A stretch of 64,000 nucleotides of DNA. It comes from Cohnella baijiui. Lineage in GTDB: Bacteria > Bacillota > Bacilli > Paenibacillales > Paenibacillaceae. The stretch lies in NCBI RefSeq assembly GCF_020731285.1, contig NZ_JAJFOW010000024.1:1-64000 (forward strand). The letters are read 5' to 3'. The notes below the pieces were generated by a model, which did no database searches, was not told the origin of the DNA, and saw only the letters and a list, made by a program, of their open reading frames with translations. A program made the position numbers and the translations under genes. Every line of letters begins with the position of its first letter. Within the stretch, counting starts at the first letter, position 1. Shown here one piece after another: positions 6,989 through 14,529 of this stretch.

Positions 6989-8956
6989 ATGGCGGAAACC
7001 GCAGCGCTAGCGAAGGCGAAGCCGGTCCCGATGACGCAGGTGCGCATCGCGGACGCCTTTTGGGACGACTATATCCGGCTGGTCAAAGACGTGGTCGTTC
7101 CCTATCAATGGGAGGCGATCAACGACCGCGTCCCGGGCGCGGAGCCGAGCGGAGCCGTGCGCAACTTCAAGATCGCCGCGGGGCTTGCGCAAGGCGACTT
7201 CTACGGCTTCGTCTTTCAGGACAGCGACGTCGCCAAATGGCTGGAGGCCGTCGGCTACCTGCTCGCCAAGGAGCGGGACCCGGATCTCGAAGCGGTCGCC
7301 GACGGAATGATCGAGATCATCGCCCAAGCGCAGCAGCCCGACGGTTATCTCAACACGTACTTCACGATCAAAGAGCCCGGGCGCCGCTGGACGAATCTGA
7401 TGGACTGCCACGAGCTGTACTGCGCGGGGCATATGATCGAGGCGGCCGTCTCTTATTACCGGGCGACGGGCAAGCGCCGACTGCTCGACGTCGTCATCCG
7501 GTTCGCCGACTACATCGATTCGGTGTTCGGACCGGAGGAAGGCCGGCTGAACGGGTATGATGGGCACCAGGAGGTCGAGCTCGCCTTGGTCAAGCTGTAC
7601 GAAGCGACCGAGGACCGCAAATATTTACGGCTCGCGCAATATTTCCTCGACGCGCGCGGCACGTCGCCGAGCTTCTTCGAGCATGAAGCGGATGGCAGGG
7701 GGCGCCGCAGCCACTGGGGCTTCACGCACCGGGAGCTGGAACTCGCCTACTTTCAGGCGCATCGTCCGGTGCGCGAGCAGACGGAGGCGGTCGGCCACGC
7801 GGTGCGGTTCGCCTACATGGTCGCCGGGATGGCGGACGTCGCGGCCGAGACGGGGGACGAGGCGCTGCTGGCGGCCTGCCGCAGGCTGTGGGACAACATG
7901 ACGGAGCGGCAAATGTACGTTACCGGCGGCATCGGCTCGATGGCGCAGGGAGAGGCGTTCTCCTTCGATTACGACTTGCCGAACGACACGGTCTATGCCG
8001 AGACGTGCGCATCGATCGGCCTCGTCTTCGTGGCGCACCGGATGCTTCAGATCGAACCCGACGCCAAATACGCGGACGAGATGGAGCGCGCGCTGTACAA
8101 TACCGTCGTGGGCGGGATGTCGCTCGACGGCAAGCACTTTTTCTACGTCAATCCGCTCGAGGTCGACCCGAAGGCATGCGGCGGCCGCAACAAAAAATTC
8201 GATCACGTGAAGCCCGTCCGGCAGGAGTGGTTCGGCTGCGCCTGCTGCCCGCCGAACGTGGCCAGGCTGCTCGCATCGCTGGGCGAGTACGTGTACGCGG
8301 TCAAAGACGACACCGTCTACGTCCACCTTTACGTGGGCGGGGAGGCCGACTTCCGGCTGCCCCGGACGGAACTTAAGCTGATCCAGCGTTCCGATTACCC
8401 CTGGAGCGGCAGCATATCCTTTGAAGTGCATCCCAACCAAGCCGACGCATCGTTTACGCTCGCGCTGCGTCTCCCCGGCTGGAGCCCCTCGGCGGTGCTG
8501 CGGGTGAACGGCGAGCCCATCGACTACCGCACGGCGAACGGTTATGCCCGAATCGAGCGGACTTGGCGCGCGGGCGACATCGTCTCTCTCGAGCTGGAGA
8601 TGCCGGCGATGCGGCTGCGCTGCCATCCGGCCGTCCGCGCCAACGTCGGCAAGACGGCGATTCAGCGCGGGCCGCTCGTCTACTGCCTCGAGCAGGCGGA
8701 CAACGGCGAAGCGCTGCACGAGCTTGTCTTGCCGGCTACCGGCGAGCTGAAGGTAAGGGAGGCAGCGCACCTGCTGGGCGGCGTGCGCGTAATCGAAGCC
8801 GAGGGGATCCGGGCGCGGGCGGAGCCGTGGAACGGCGGCTTGTACCGTCCGGACGCCATCCTGCGCGAGACGGGCCAAAACTTGACCTTCATTCCATACT
8901 ACGCTTGGGCAAACCGGGGCGAAGGCGAGATGGCCGTCTGGGTGCGGGAGTGCTGA
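6989..8956 (+). CDS. GH127 beta-L-arabinofuranosidase family enzyme (DUF1680)
   Basis: The 655-residue protein has the GH127 fold signatures GYLNTYFT, ELYCAGHMIEAAV and GCACCPPNVARL. With the start at 6989 the zinc site and cysteine nucleophile fall at Glu338, Cys340, Cys419 and Cys420, almost the numbering of the characterised Bifidobacterium HypBA1 (E338, C340, C417, C418). This supports both function and start. ATG 6983 is only 3 nt from AAGGAGG, whereas 6989 is 9 nt away. The enzyme removes beta-L-arabinofuranosyl groups (hydroxyproline-linked arabinan, pectin side chains); other GH127 activities are possible. It is cytoplasmic and divergently adjacent to an AraC regulator. Confidence 0.92.
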   Translation: MAETAALAKAKPVPMTQVRIADAFWDDYIRLVKDVVVPYQWEAINDRVPGAEPSGAVRNFKIAAGLAQGDFYGFVFQDSDVAKWLEAVGYLLAKERDPDLEAVADGMIEIIAQAQQPDGYLNTYFTIKEPGRRWTNLMDCHELYCAGHMIEAAVSYYRATGKRRLLDVVIRFADYIDSVFGPEEGRLNGYDGHQEVELALVKLYEATEDRKYLRLAQYFLDARGTSPSFFEHEADGRGRRSHWGFTHRELELAYFQAHRPVREQTEAVGHAVRFAYMVAGMADVAAETGDEALLAACRRLWDNMTERQMYVTGGIGSMAQGEAFSFDYDLPNDTVYAETCASIGLVFVAHRMLQIEPDAKYADEMERALYNTVVGGMSLDGKHFFYVNPLEVDPKACGGRNKKFDHVKPVRQEWFGCACCPPNVARLLASLGEYVYAVKDDTVYVHLYVGGEADFRLPRTELKLIQRSDYPWSGSISFEVHPNQADASFTLALRLPGWSPSAVLRVNGEPIDYRTANGYARIERTWRAGDIVSLELEMPAMRLRCHPAVRANVGKTAIQRGPLVYCLEQADNGEALHELVLPATGELKVREAAHLLGGVRVIEAEGIRARAEPWNGGLYRPDAILRETGQNLTFIPYYAWANRGEGEMAVWVREC

Positions 8957-9004
8957 AGGCGATTCCGCAATCCGTAAGAAACCTGCCGCGGTTTCCTATG
9001 TTAA

Positions 9005-9037
9005 GCTCGTCCTAGCCGCAACGCAAGGAGGACGAGC
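9005..9037 (+). promoter_or_regulatory. Hairpin that masks the ribosome binding site of the 9040 gene
   Basis: GCTCGTCCT (9005-9013) pairs perfectly with AGGACGAGC (9029-9037), and the second arm overlaps the Shine-Dalgarno GCAAGGAGG (9024-9031) three bases before the ATG. Such a structure would hold the start site closed unless melted. A second hairpin, GAAACC/GGTTTC, lies at 8979-8996. Confidence 0.55.
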
Positions 9038-9039
9038 AC

Positions 9040-9597
9040 ATGGGCAAAGTGGTTTTGACGATGCAAATGTCGCTGGACGGCGTCGTATCCCATGAACACG
9101 AGTGGATGTCGATGAGCGAGGAAATATTACGGGATTACCTCGACTATTACCGATCGGTAGGGACGATAGTCGTCGGTAGCCATTCCTACGCCTCGCTGGC
9201 ACAGTATTGGCAGCAGGCGGAGCAGTCCGACGACGACCTGGAGCGCGAGATCGCCATCCGAATCAACGAAATCCCGAAAGTGGTCATTACCGGCTCCGAG
9301 GTCGACCTGGTATGGCGAAATTCCAGACAGCTGCTGTCCGTTGACGTGGAATCCGTCGTTCGCGAAATCGAGCTTCTGAGAGAAAGCCCGGGGATCGTCT
9401 CCGTGGAGAGCGGCGTCTGGACGTGGCAGCGTTTCATTCAAAACGAGCTGTACGACGAGCTTTGGCTGCTGGTTCATCCCGTCGTCGCGTCGCATGGCGA
9501 GCGGTTGTTCGCGTTTGCCCGAAACCCGGCTTCTCTGACTTTGACCGAGAGCAAAACGTATGAAAACGGAGTGGTCGGTCTGCATTACCGAAAATAA
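9040..9597 (+). CDS. Dihydrofolate reductase/RibD C-terminal domain-like protein
   Basis: A 185-residue protein beginning MGKVVLTMQMSLDGVVS, the usual N-terminus of stand-alone RibD_C proteins (YyaP/YwjB-like). It continues with VGTIVVGSHSYASL and IPKVVITGSEVDL, and ends with ELYDELWLLVHPVVASHGERLF, the conserved VDELRLHVHPVVLG-like region. These are NADPH-binding reductase-fold proteins, mostly uncharacterised and not usually involved in riboflavin synthesis when alone. Translation may be controlled by the hairpin over its ribosome binding site. It is followed by a terminator and appears unlinked to its neighbours. Confidence 0.85.
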   Translation: MGKVVLTMQMSLDGVVSHEHEWMSMSEEILRDYLDYYRSVGTIVVGSHSYASLAQYWQQAEQSDDDLEREIAIRINEIPKVVITGSEVDLVWRNSRQLLSVDVESVVREIELLRESPGIVSVESGVWTWQRFIQNELYDELWLLVHPVVASHGERLFAFARNPASLTLTESKTYENGVVGLHYRK

Positions 9598-9618
9598 CAA
9601 GCGGAGCCCGGTTCCGCC

Positions 9619-9655
9619 GAAAAGGCGCCCATCGCGAGAGCGGGGGCGTCTTTTC
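9619..9655 (+). terminator. Rho-independent terminator after the RibD-like gene
   Basis: GAAAAGGCGCCC pairs with GGGGGCGTCTTTTC around a GC-rich loop and ends in TTTT, 20 nt after the stop codon. Confidence 0.7.
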
Positions 9656-9770
9656 GGTCATACAGAATGCATAAGTTAAGTTTTACCCCTATATTTCTGT
9701 ATGACCTTCGATAAAAACGTGTCGTCGTCTGGGAAGACGGCAAAGCCGTTTTTACTTGTATGCGGGCGTG

Positions 9771-9811
9771 TATAATAAGTTTGACGAGAGAGGGAGCAAA
9801 GCTCTCTCGTC
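9771..9811 (+). promoter_or_regulatory. selO promoter -10 element and 5' UTR hairpin
   Basis: TATAAT stands at 9771-9776. Immediately after the expected start of transcription, GACGAGAGAG (9783-9792) pairs perfectly with CTCTCTCGTC (9802-9811) around a 9-nt loop. The coding start is 68 nt further on. A convincing -35 element at normal spacing is not visible. The stem may stabilise the message or act in control; its role is unknown. Confidence 0.45.
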
Positions 9812-9878
9812 GGTACCGAATTCAACGTTCCGCTCGACCGCAGGGTTTGGCGGCCGAGCGATGCCATTAGGAGGCCGC

Positions 9879-11354
9879 ATGACGGAAAACAAGGCGATGA
9901 CCGATGCAGGTTGGAAGTTCGACAATAGCTACGCGCGGCTGCCGCAGTCGTTTTCGACCCGCGTCGACCCGACTCCCGTACGCTCGCCCAGTTTGGCGGT
10001 CCTGAACGGCCCGCTCGCGGAAGCTCTCGGCCTGAACGCCGAGGCGCTGCGCGGCGAAGAGGGGATCGCGGCGCTCGCGGGCAATCGCGCGCCCTCCGGG
10101 GCGGAGCCGATCGCCCAAGCGTATGCGGGCCACCAATTCGGCCACTTCACGATGCTGGGCGACGGCCGGGCGATCCTGCTCGGCGAGCAGATCGCGCCTT
10201 CGGGCGCGCGGTTCGACATCCAGCTCAAAGGCTCGGGCCGAACGCCGTACTCCCGCGGCGGGGACGGCCGGGCCGCGCTCGGGCCGATGCTGCGCGAGTA
10301 CATCATCAGCGAGGCGATGCACGGCCTAGGTATCCCGACGACCCGGAGCTTGGCGGTCGTAGCGACGGGGGAACCCGTTTACCGGGAGACCGAGCTGCCC
10401 GGCGCGATCTTGACGCGCGTGGCGGCGAGCCATCTGCGGATCGGCACGTTCCAGTACGTATCCGCTTGGCAAGGCGCGGAGGCGCTGCGGACGCTGGCGG
10501 ATTACGCGCTGGCCCGGCACGATCCCGATGCGGCTGCCGAAGACGACCGCTATCTGGCGCTGTTCCGGCGCGTCATTGCTCGTCAGGCGGAGCTGATCGC
10601 GCGGTGGCAGCTGGTCGGGTTCGTACATGGGGTTATGAACACGGATAACATGTCGATTGCCGGCGAGACGATCGATTACGGCCCATGCGCGTTTCTGGAC
10701 GTTTACGATCCGGCCACCGTATTCAGCTCGATCGACGCCCACGGACGGTATGCATACGGCAACCAGCCGCACATCGGCGGCTGGAATCTCGCCCGGCTGG
10801 CCGAGGCGATGCTCCCGCTGTTCGATCCGGACGAGGAGCGGGCGATCGGGTTGGCCGAGGAGGCGCTCTCGGCTTATTCCGAGCTGTACCGCGGCCACTG
10901 GCTTTCGGGCATGCGAGCCAAGCTCGGTCTCTTGGGCGAGGAAGCGGACGACGAGACGCTGATTGCGGAGCTGCTCGAGCTGATGCAGCGGCACCGCGCC
11001 GACTATACGAATACGTTCGTCGCTTTGTCCTCGGAAGTCCCCGCAGGGATAGGATTGTTTTCGACAACGGACTTCGCGCGCTGGCAGGCGTCGTGGGAGG
11101 AGAGACTCGCTAGGCAGTCCGCCTCGCGCGAGGACGTCCGCCGGGCGATGCGGGCACGCAATCCCTCGGTCATCCCGCGCAATCACCGCGTCGAAGAGGC
11201 GCTCCGGGCGGCGGTGGAGGAGGACGACTACGGCGTCATGCACCGGCTGCTCGGCGTCCTCGCGGTTCCGTACGCCTATTCGCCCGAGCAAGCGGAGTAT
11301 GCGGCCCCGCCGCCTTCGTCCGACCGGCCGTACCGGACATTCTGCGGGACTTGA
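9879..11354 (+). CDS. selO: Protein adenylyltransferase SelO (YdiU/UPF0061)
   Basis: The 491-residue protein is a clear SelO pseudokinase, which transfers AMP to Ser/Thr/Tyr of target proteins and is linked to redox homeostasis. Visible motifs are AQAYAGHQFGHF, LGDGRAILLGE, FDIQLKGSGRTPYSRGGDGRA with the ATP-binding Lys at 117, HGVMNTDNMSI and DYGPCAFLDVYDP. The C-terminus ends TFCGT, with cysteine at the position that is selenocysteine in vertebrate SelO. ATG 9879 follows AGGAGG; an in-frame ATG at 9756 lies upstream of the TATAAT and is rejected. It is monocistronic or co-transcribed with the 11435 gene across an 80-nt gap. Confidence 0.95.
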   Translation: MTENKAMTDAGWKFDNSYARLPQSFSTRVDPTPVRSPSLAVLNGPLAEALGLNAEALRGEEGIAALAGNRAPSGAEPIAQAYAGHQFGHFTMLGDGRAILLGEQIAPSGARFDIQLKGSGRTPYSRGGDGRAALGPMLREYIISEAMHGLGIPTTRSLAVVATGEPVYRETELPGAILTRVAASHLRIGTFQYVSAWQGAEALRTLADYALARHDPDAAAEDDRYLALFRRVIARQAELIARWQLVGFVHGVMNTDNMSIAGETIDYGPCAFLDVYDPATVFSSIDAHGRYAYGNQPHIGGWNLARLAEAMLPLFDPDEERAIGLAEEALSAYSELYRGHWLSGMRAKLGLLGEEADDETLIAELLELMQRHRADYTNTFVALSSEVPAGIGLFSTTDFARWQASWEERLARQSASREDVRRAMRARNPSVIPRNHRVEEALRAAVEEDDYGVMHRLLGVLAVPYAYSPEQAEYAAPPPSSDRPYRTFCGT

Positions 11355-11434
11355 TCGGGATTGCCCTTTTCGTATAGGCACCGTCCCGCCGGGTACATTA
11401 AGTCGGCGACGACCCATACGGAAGGTGGATACGG

Positions 11435-13153
11435 ATGTCAACGAAAATGCCCGCCGCGCCTCCTCCGGCGCGGGAGACGACTTCCCTTACGCTCGGACAA
11501 TATATATTCGACCGGTTGAAGGCGGAAGGCATCACCGAAATCTTCGGCATTCCGGGCGACTACAACTTCAGCTTGCTGGACGCGCTGGAACGCGAGGCAG
11601 GCATTCGGTTCGTCAACGGCCGCAACGAGCTGGGCGCGGGATACGCGGCCGACGGTTACGCGCGCCTCCGAGGTATGTCGGCCTTGATCACCACGTTCGG
11701 GGTGGGAGAAATGAGCGCGTGCAACACGATTGCCGGCGCCAATAGCGAAAACGTGCCGGTCGTTCACCTCGTGGGCGCCCCGAAAGCCGCCGATCAGCAG
11801 GCGCACAAGCTTTTGCATCATACGCTTTTGAACGGCCATTACGAGGTGTTTCGCCAAATCTACGGTCAGCTGTGCGCCTATACGGCCGATTTGACGCCCG
11901 AGAACGCGGAAGCCGAAATCACGCAAGCCCTTTTCGTCGCCAAGCGCATACGCAAGCCGGTTTATTTGTCGGTTGCGATCGATCTCGTCGACAAGCCGAT
12001 CGTCAGACGGTCCTTGACGGCGCCCATGCCCGCGGCTACCAATTCCGCGACGCTGGAATCCGCGCTCCGGCACATTCGCGAAAAGCTGAACGGTGCGGCC
12101 AGCGCGGTGCTGCTATCCGATCTGCTTTCCCTCCGATACGGATGGCGCGAAGCGGTTCATGGGCTTGCGACGAGCCTGAACGTGCCTGCCGCCTCCATGC
12201 TGCTGGGCAAGAGCGCGTTCGACGAACGGCATCCCAACTACATCGGGGTTTACGGTGGGGCCTTTGGGGGCGAACAGGTACGGAGAATCGTCGAGAGCGC
12301 CGACTGCGTCATCGCGGTCGGCCTCGTTTGGACCGATATCAATTCCGCGAACGAAACGGCCAAGCTCGATCGGGGGCGGATGATCGAGATTCAACCGAAT
12401 GCGGTGAGGGTCGGAGAAGCGTCGTACGACGGGGTTCGGGCGGAAGATTTGTTCGCGGCTTGGAACGGGATGGGGTGGCGGCTAAGCGAGGCGATGCCCA
12501 CCGTCGCTTTCCCCTACGACGTCGTGCCCGGAGAGCGGGACGAGCCGATTCGCGCGGCTACGTATTACCCCCGCTTGCAGCGGATGCTGAAGGACCAGGA
12601 CGTCGTGGTGGTCGAGACGGGGACGCTTGCCTACGGCTTTTCGCAGATCAGGCTGCCCGCGGGAGCGGATTATATTTGCCAGCAAGGATGGCAAAGCATC
12701 GGCTACGCGACCCCGGCGGCTCTGGGCGCCATGATTGCGGCTCCGAACAGGCGCGTGCTTCTGTTCACGGGCGACGGTTCCCTGCAGCTGACCGTTCAAG
12801 AGATCAGCACGATGCTGGACAACGGCTGCCGCCCGATCTTGTTCATTTTGAACAATCATGGCTATACGATCGAGAAATATCTGAACGTGAAAACCGCGGA
12901 CCAGCGCTACAACCGTATTCCCGATTGGCGTTATACGAAGCTGGCGGAGGCGTTCGGCGGGGAAGCATTTTCGCTTCAAGTCCGGACGAACGGGGAGCTG
13001 GAGGACGCGATCGCGGCTGTCGAGAGAGAGCAGCTTCGCAGGCTCTGCATCGTCGAGCTGATCGTTCCCGATCCGATGGACGCGCCGGATTATTTGCATC
13101 GGCTCAGGAGCCATTTGGAGAAGCAGGAACGGATGATGAATGCGCCTCGTTAA
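11435..13153 (+). CDS. Thiamine diphosphate-dependent 2-keto acid (indolepyruvate/pyruvate) decarboxylase
   Basis: The 572-residue protein has the full three-domain layout of the PDC/IPDC/KdcA group. FGIPGDYNFSLLD carries the conserved Asp42. NGRNELGAGYAADGYAR carries Glu65, the residue that activates the cofactor. KLLHHTLLNG has the paired catalytic histidines. GDGSLQLTVQEISTML...NNHGYTIEKYL is the ThDP/Mg motif. These enzymes convert 2-keto acids to aldehydes and CO2. Substrate choice (pyruvate, indolepyruvate, branched-chain keto acids) cannot be read from the sequence. An indole-acetic-acid or fusel-type route is possible. It ends in a strong terminator. Confidence 0.92.
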   Translation: MSTKMPAAPPPARETTSLTLGQYIFDRLKAEGITEIFGIPGDYNFSLLDALEREAGIRFVNGRNELGAGYAADGYARLRGMSALITTFGVGEMSACNTIAGANSENVPVVHLVGAPKAADQQAHKLLHHTLLNGHYEVFRQIYGQLCAYTADLTPENAEAEITQALFVAKRIRKPVYLSVAIDLVDKPIVRRSLTAPMPAATNSATLESALRHIREKLNGAASAVLLSDLLSLRYGWREAVHGLATSLNVPAASMLLGKSAFDERHPNYIGVYGGAFGGEQVRRIVESADCVIAVGLVWTDINSANETAKLDRGRMIEIQPNAVRVGEASYDGVRAEDLFAAWNGMGWRLSEAMPTVAFPYDVVPGERDEPIRAATYYPRLQRMLKDQDVVVVETGTLAYGFSQIRLPAGADYICQQGWQSIGYATPAALGAMIAAPNRRVLLFTGDGSLQLTVQEISTMLDNGCRPILFILNNHGYTIEKYLNVKTADQRYNRIPDWRYTKLAEAFGGEAFSLQVRTNGELEDAIAAVEREQLRRLCIVELIVPDPMDAPDYLHRLRSHLEKQERMMNAPR

Positions 13154-13232
13154 CCGGGCGTACTCGCGGTTTTCTTGCCGACCGGATGGGGCGGTAGAAG
13201 GACCGGTCGTGCAATCCCCTAGCAGCTCGTTT

Positions 13233-13277
13233 AAAAAAGGCCTCGTTCCCAAGGATCCCAAGGAACGGGGCCTTTTT
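13233..13277 (+). terminator. Strong terminator after the keto-acid decarboxylase
   Basis: AAAAAGGCCTCGTTCC (13234-13249) pairs with GGAACGGGGCCTTTTT (13262-13277), 16 pairs with one G-T wobble, ending in five T. Confidence 0.92.
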
Positions 13278-13331
13278 CGGACCGTTTTTCTTCTGTTCCG
13301 TTTCTACCAGGTGTTGCTAGATTGGGATATA

Positions 13332-13490
13332 ATGGGGATACTGTACGAGCACGAAGGCGCCTTGTGGCCGGCGGCCTGGGCTCACGCCTACGGGCTGGGG
13401 CGGTTCGTCTATTTGATGCCGGGCCACCGGCTGTCCGCCTTTCAGTCGATCCAAGCGGCCGCGGGGCGGACGAACGATCGAGATGAGATG
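13332..13490 (+). pseudogene. C-terminal remnant of a ThuA-like protein
   Basis: A frame here reads ILYEHEGALWPAAWAHAYG followed by LGRFVYLMPGHRLSAFQS. This matches the end of ThuA-like (trehalose utilisation, class I amidotransferase-like) proteins, where PVAWxxxYGxGRVxYxxPGH is conserved. Nothing upstream continues the gene and the frame runs straight into the hairpin array. It is therefore probably a decayed 3' end left by a deletion. Recognition is from motif memory only. Confidence 0.5.
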
Positions 13491-13770
13491 TGCGGAAAAA
13501 CCGCACATCAGAGCGCGTTGACGGGATTTTGCGGCGAGATATGCGGAAAACCGCATAACTCCGGATGCACACGGGGGTATGGCTTGGAGTTATGCGGAAA
13601 AACCGCATAACTCCGGGTGCACGCGGGGGTATCGCTCGGAGATGTGCGGAAAAACCGCATAACTCTTGGTGCACACGGTGGTATGGCTTGGAGTTATGCG
13701 GAAAAACCGCATAACTCCGGGTGTGCGTGGAGGTATGGCTCGGAGTTATGCGGAAAAACCGTATAACGCC
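13486..13770. repeat. Six-copy hairpin array, 51-52 bp period
   Basis: A unit of about 52 bp repeats six times. Its core is a near-perfect hairpin, GAGTTATGCGG and CCGCATAACTC around A4-A5, joined by a conserved spacer that includes GGGGGTATGGCTTGG. TGCGG arms start at 13491, 13542, 13593, 13645, 13697 and 13749. Some copies have GAGATGTGCGG variants on one arm. The spacers are repeats of each other, so this is not a CRISPR array. Confidence 0.92.
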
Positions 13771-14122
13771 ATGGATGGGCGGGACACCTGACGGTGCTGC
13801 TGGGCGCACGCAATGTAGATGGGAGGACGGAGGAGGCAGGTTTGGGCGAGAAATTAGGAGGTGTGGGTGGCCTTGGATTGTGTATTTGTCTTCAAAAGAA
13901 GTGATCAATAAGCAAGTTGGTAGTACTGCGGTTAACGAAAGTTCAGCGCGTGAACGGATATTGCTAGCAAAAACGTCCAGTTTGAGGTTGAAAGCCGATA
14001 ATTTCGGGTTACATTACGCGAAAGCGCCAGTCCAGCACCCATAAGCTGACATTTTCGTTACTGCGCACGAAAGGATGTATCTGTTTACTTTAACCCAAGT
14101 GCAGCCGAATTCACCATGGCAT
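13771..14122. other. Non-coding stretch without recognised gene
   Basis: No recognisable gene. The sequence is AT-richer than its neighbours. It holds two loosely similar segments (AACGAAAGTTCAGCGCG near 13934 and TTTTCGTTACTGCGCACG near 14050) that may be imperfect inverted repeats. It ends at an orphan terminator. Confidence 0.4.
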
Positions 14123-14154
14123 AACTGCGCTCCGAACGGTAGCGCAGTTTTTTT
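14123..14154 (+). terminator. Orphan rho-independent terminator
   Basis: AACTGCGCT and AGCGCAGTT form a perfect 9-bp stem followed by a T run. No intact gene precedes it, so it is probably left from a lost gene or ends read-through from the hairpin array. Confidence 0.8.
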
Positions 14155-14193
14155 GCATGCTGATTTGTATATTTTGTTGATCCAAAACTAAAT

Positions 14194-14225
14194 AAAGTAT
14201 ATTATTATTAAAGAAAGAATACTTT
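14194..14225. promoter_or_regulatory. AraR-like operator half-sites upstream of the GH78 gene
   Basis: AAAGTAT (14194-14200) and ATACTTT (14219-14225) are inverted half-sites of the AAGTATACTT palindrome seen before the AraR-like gene and its transporter. They suggest that the GH78 gene belongs to that regulon. Confidence 0.5.
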
Positions 14226-14260
14226 AGATCAATTCAACAGGACGGCGGTGACCTTGAAAT

Positions 14261-14494
14261 GACGGACGATCAGTCGTATCGTGTCGATCGGTGGAGCGGC
14301 GTCGACGGTGGCTGCAGCTCGCGATCCCGCGCGCTCTGATTGGCCTGGACGGGGCGGATCGGGCGCATCGGCTCGAGTTCAAGTGGGCAGATCACCTGCA
14401 GCGGGAAGGCGACGCGATGGACTTTTACGTGCACGGAGACGTCGCGCCGGAAGGCCGTTTGAACTTTATTTATACGATACCTGCAGCGCCTTGA
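14261..14494 (+). pseudogene. C-terminal remnant of a carbohydrate-related protein
   Basis: From 14291 the frame reads LQLAIPRALIGLDGADRAHR, then LEFKWADHLQREGDAMDFY and GDVAPEGRLNFIY, and stops at 14494. The FKWADN...GDIMDFYxxGDVAPxGRFNY pattern is known to me as the C-terminal end of larger Paenibacillaceae proteins from sugar loci. Only this end is present, in frame for about 75 codons without a good start. Probably what is left of a gene deleted upstream of the GH78 gene. Confidence 0.45.
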
Positions 14495-14529
14495 AGGCGA
14501 AGATCCGGACGAAAATGGGGGACAGCTTC

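Noticed and set aside
9756..9878. Extended N-terminus of SelO from an upstream in-frame ATG
   Set aside because: That ATG lies before the TATAAT and the 5' hairpin; AGGAGG precedes ATG 9879 and the family begins there.
13486..13770. CRISPR array
   Set aside because: The spacers between hairpins are copies of each other, repeats are palindromic through the whole core, and no cas genes are present.
13231..13908. Minus-strand frame with repeated RSYAVF/IRFF segments
   Set aside because: By-product of the hairpin array; it crosses a strong terminator and has no known domain.
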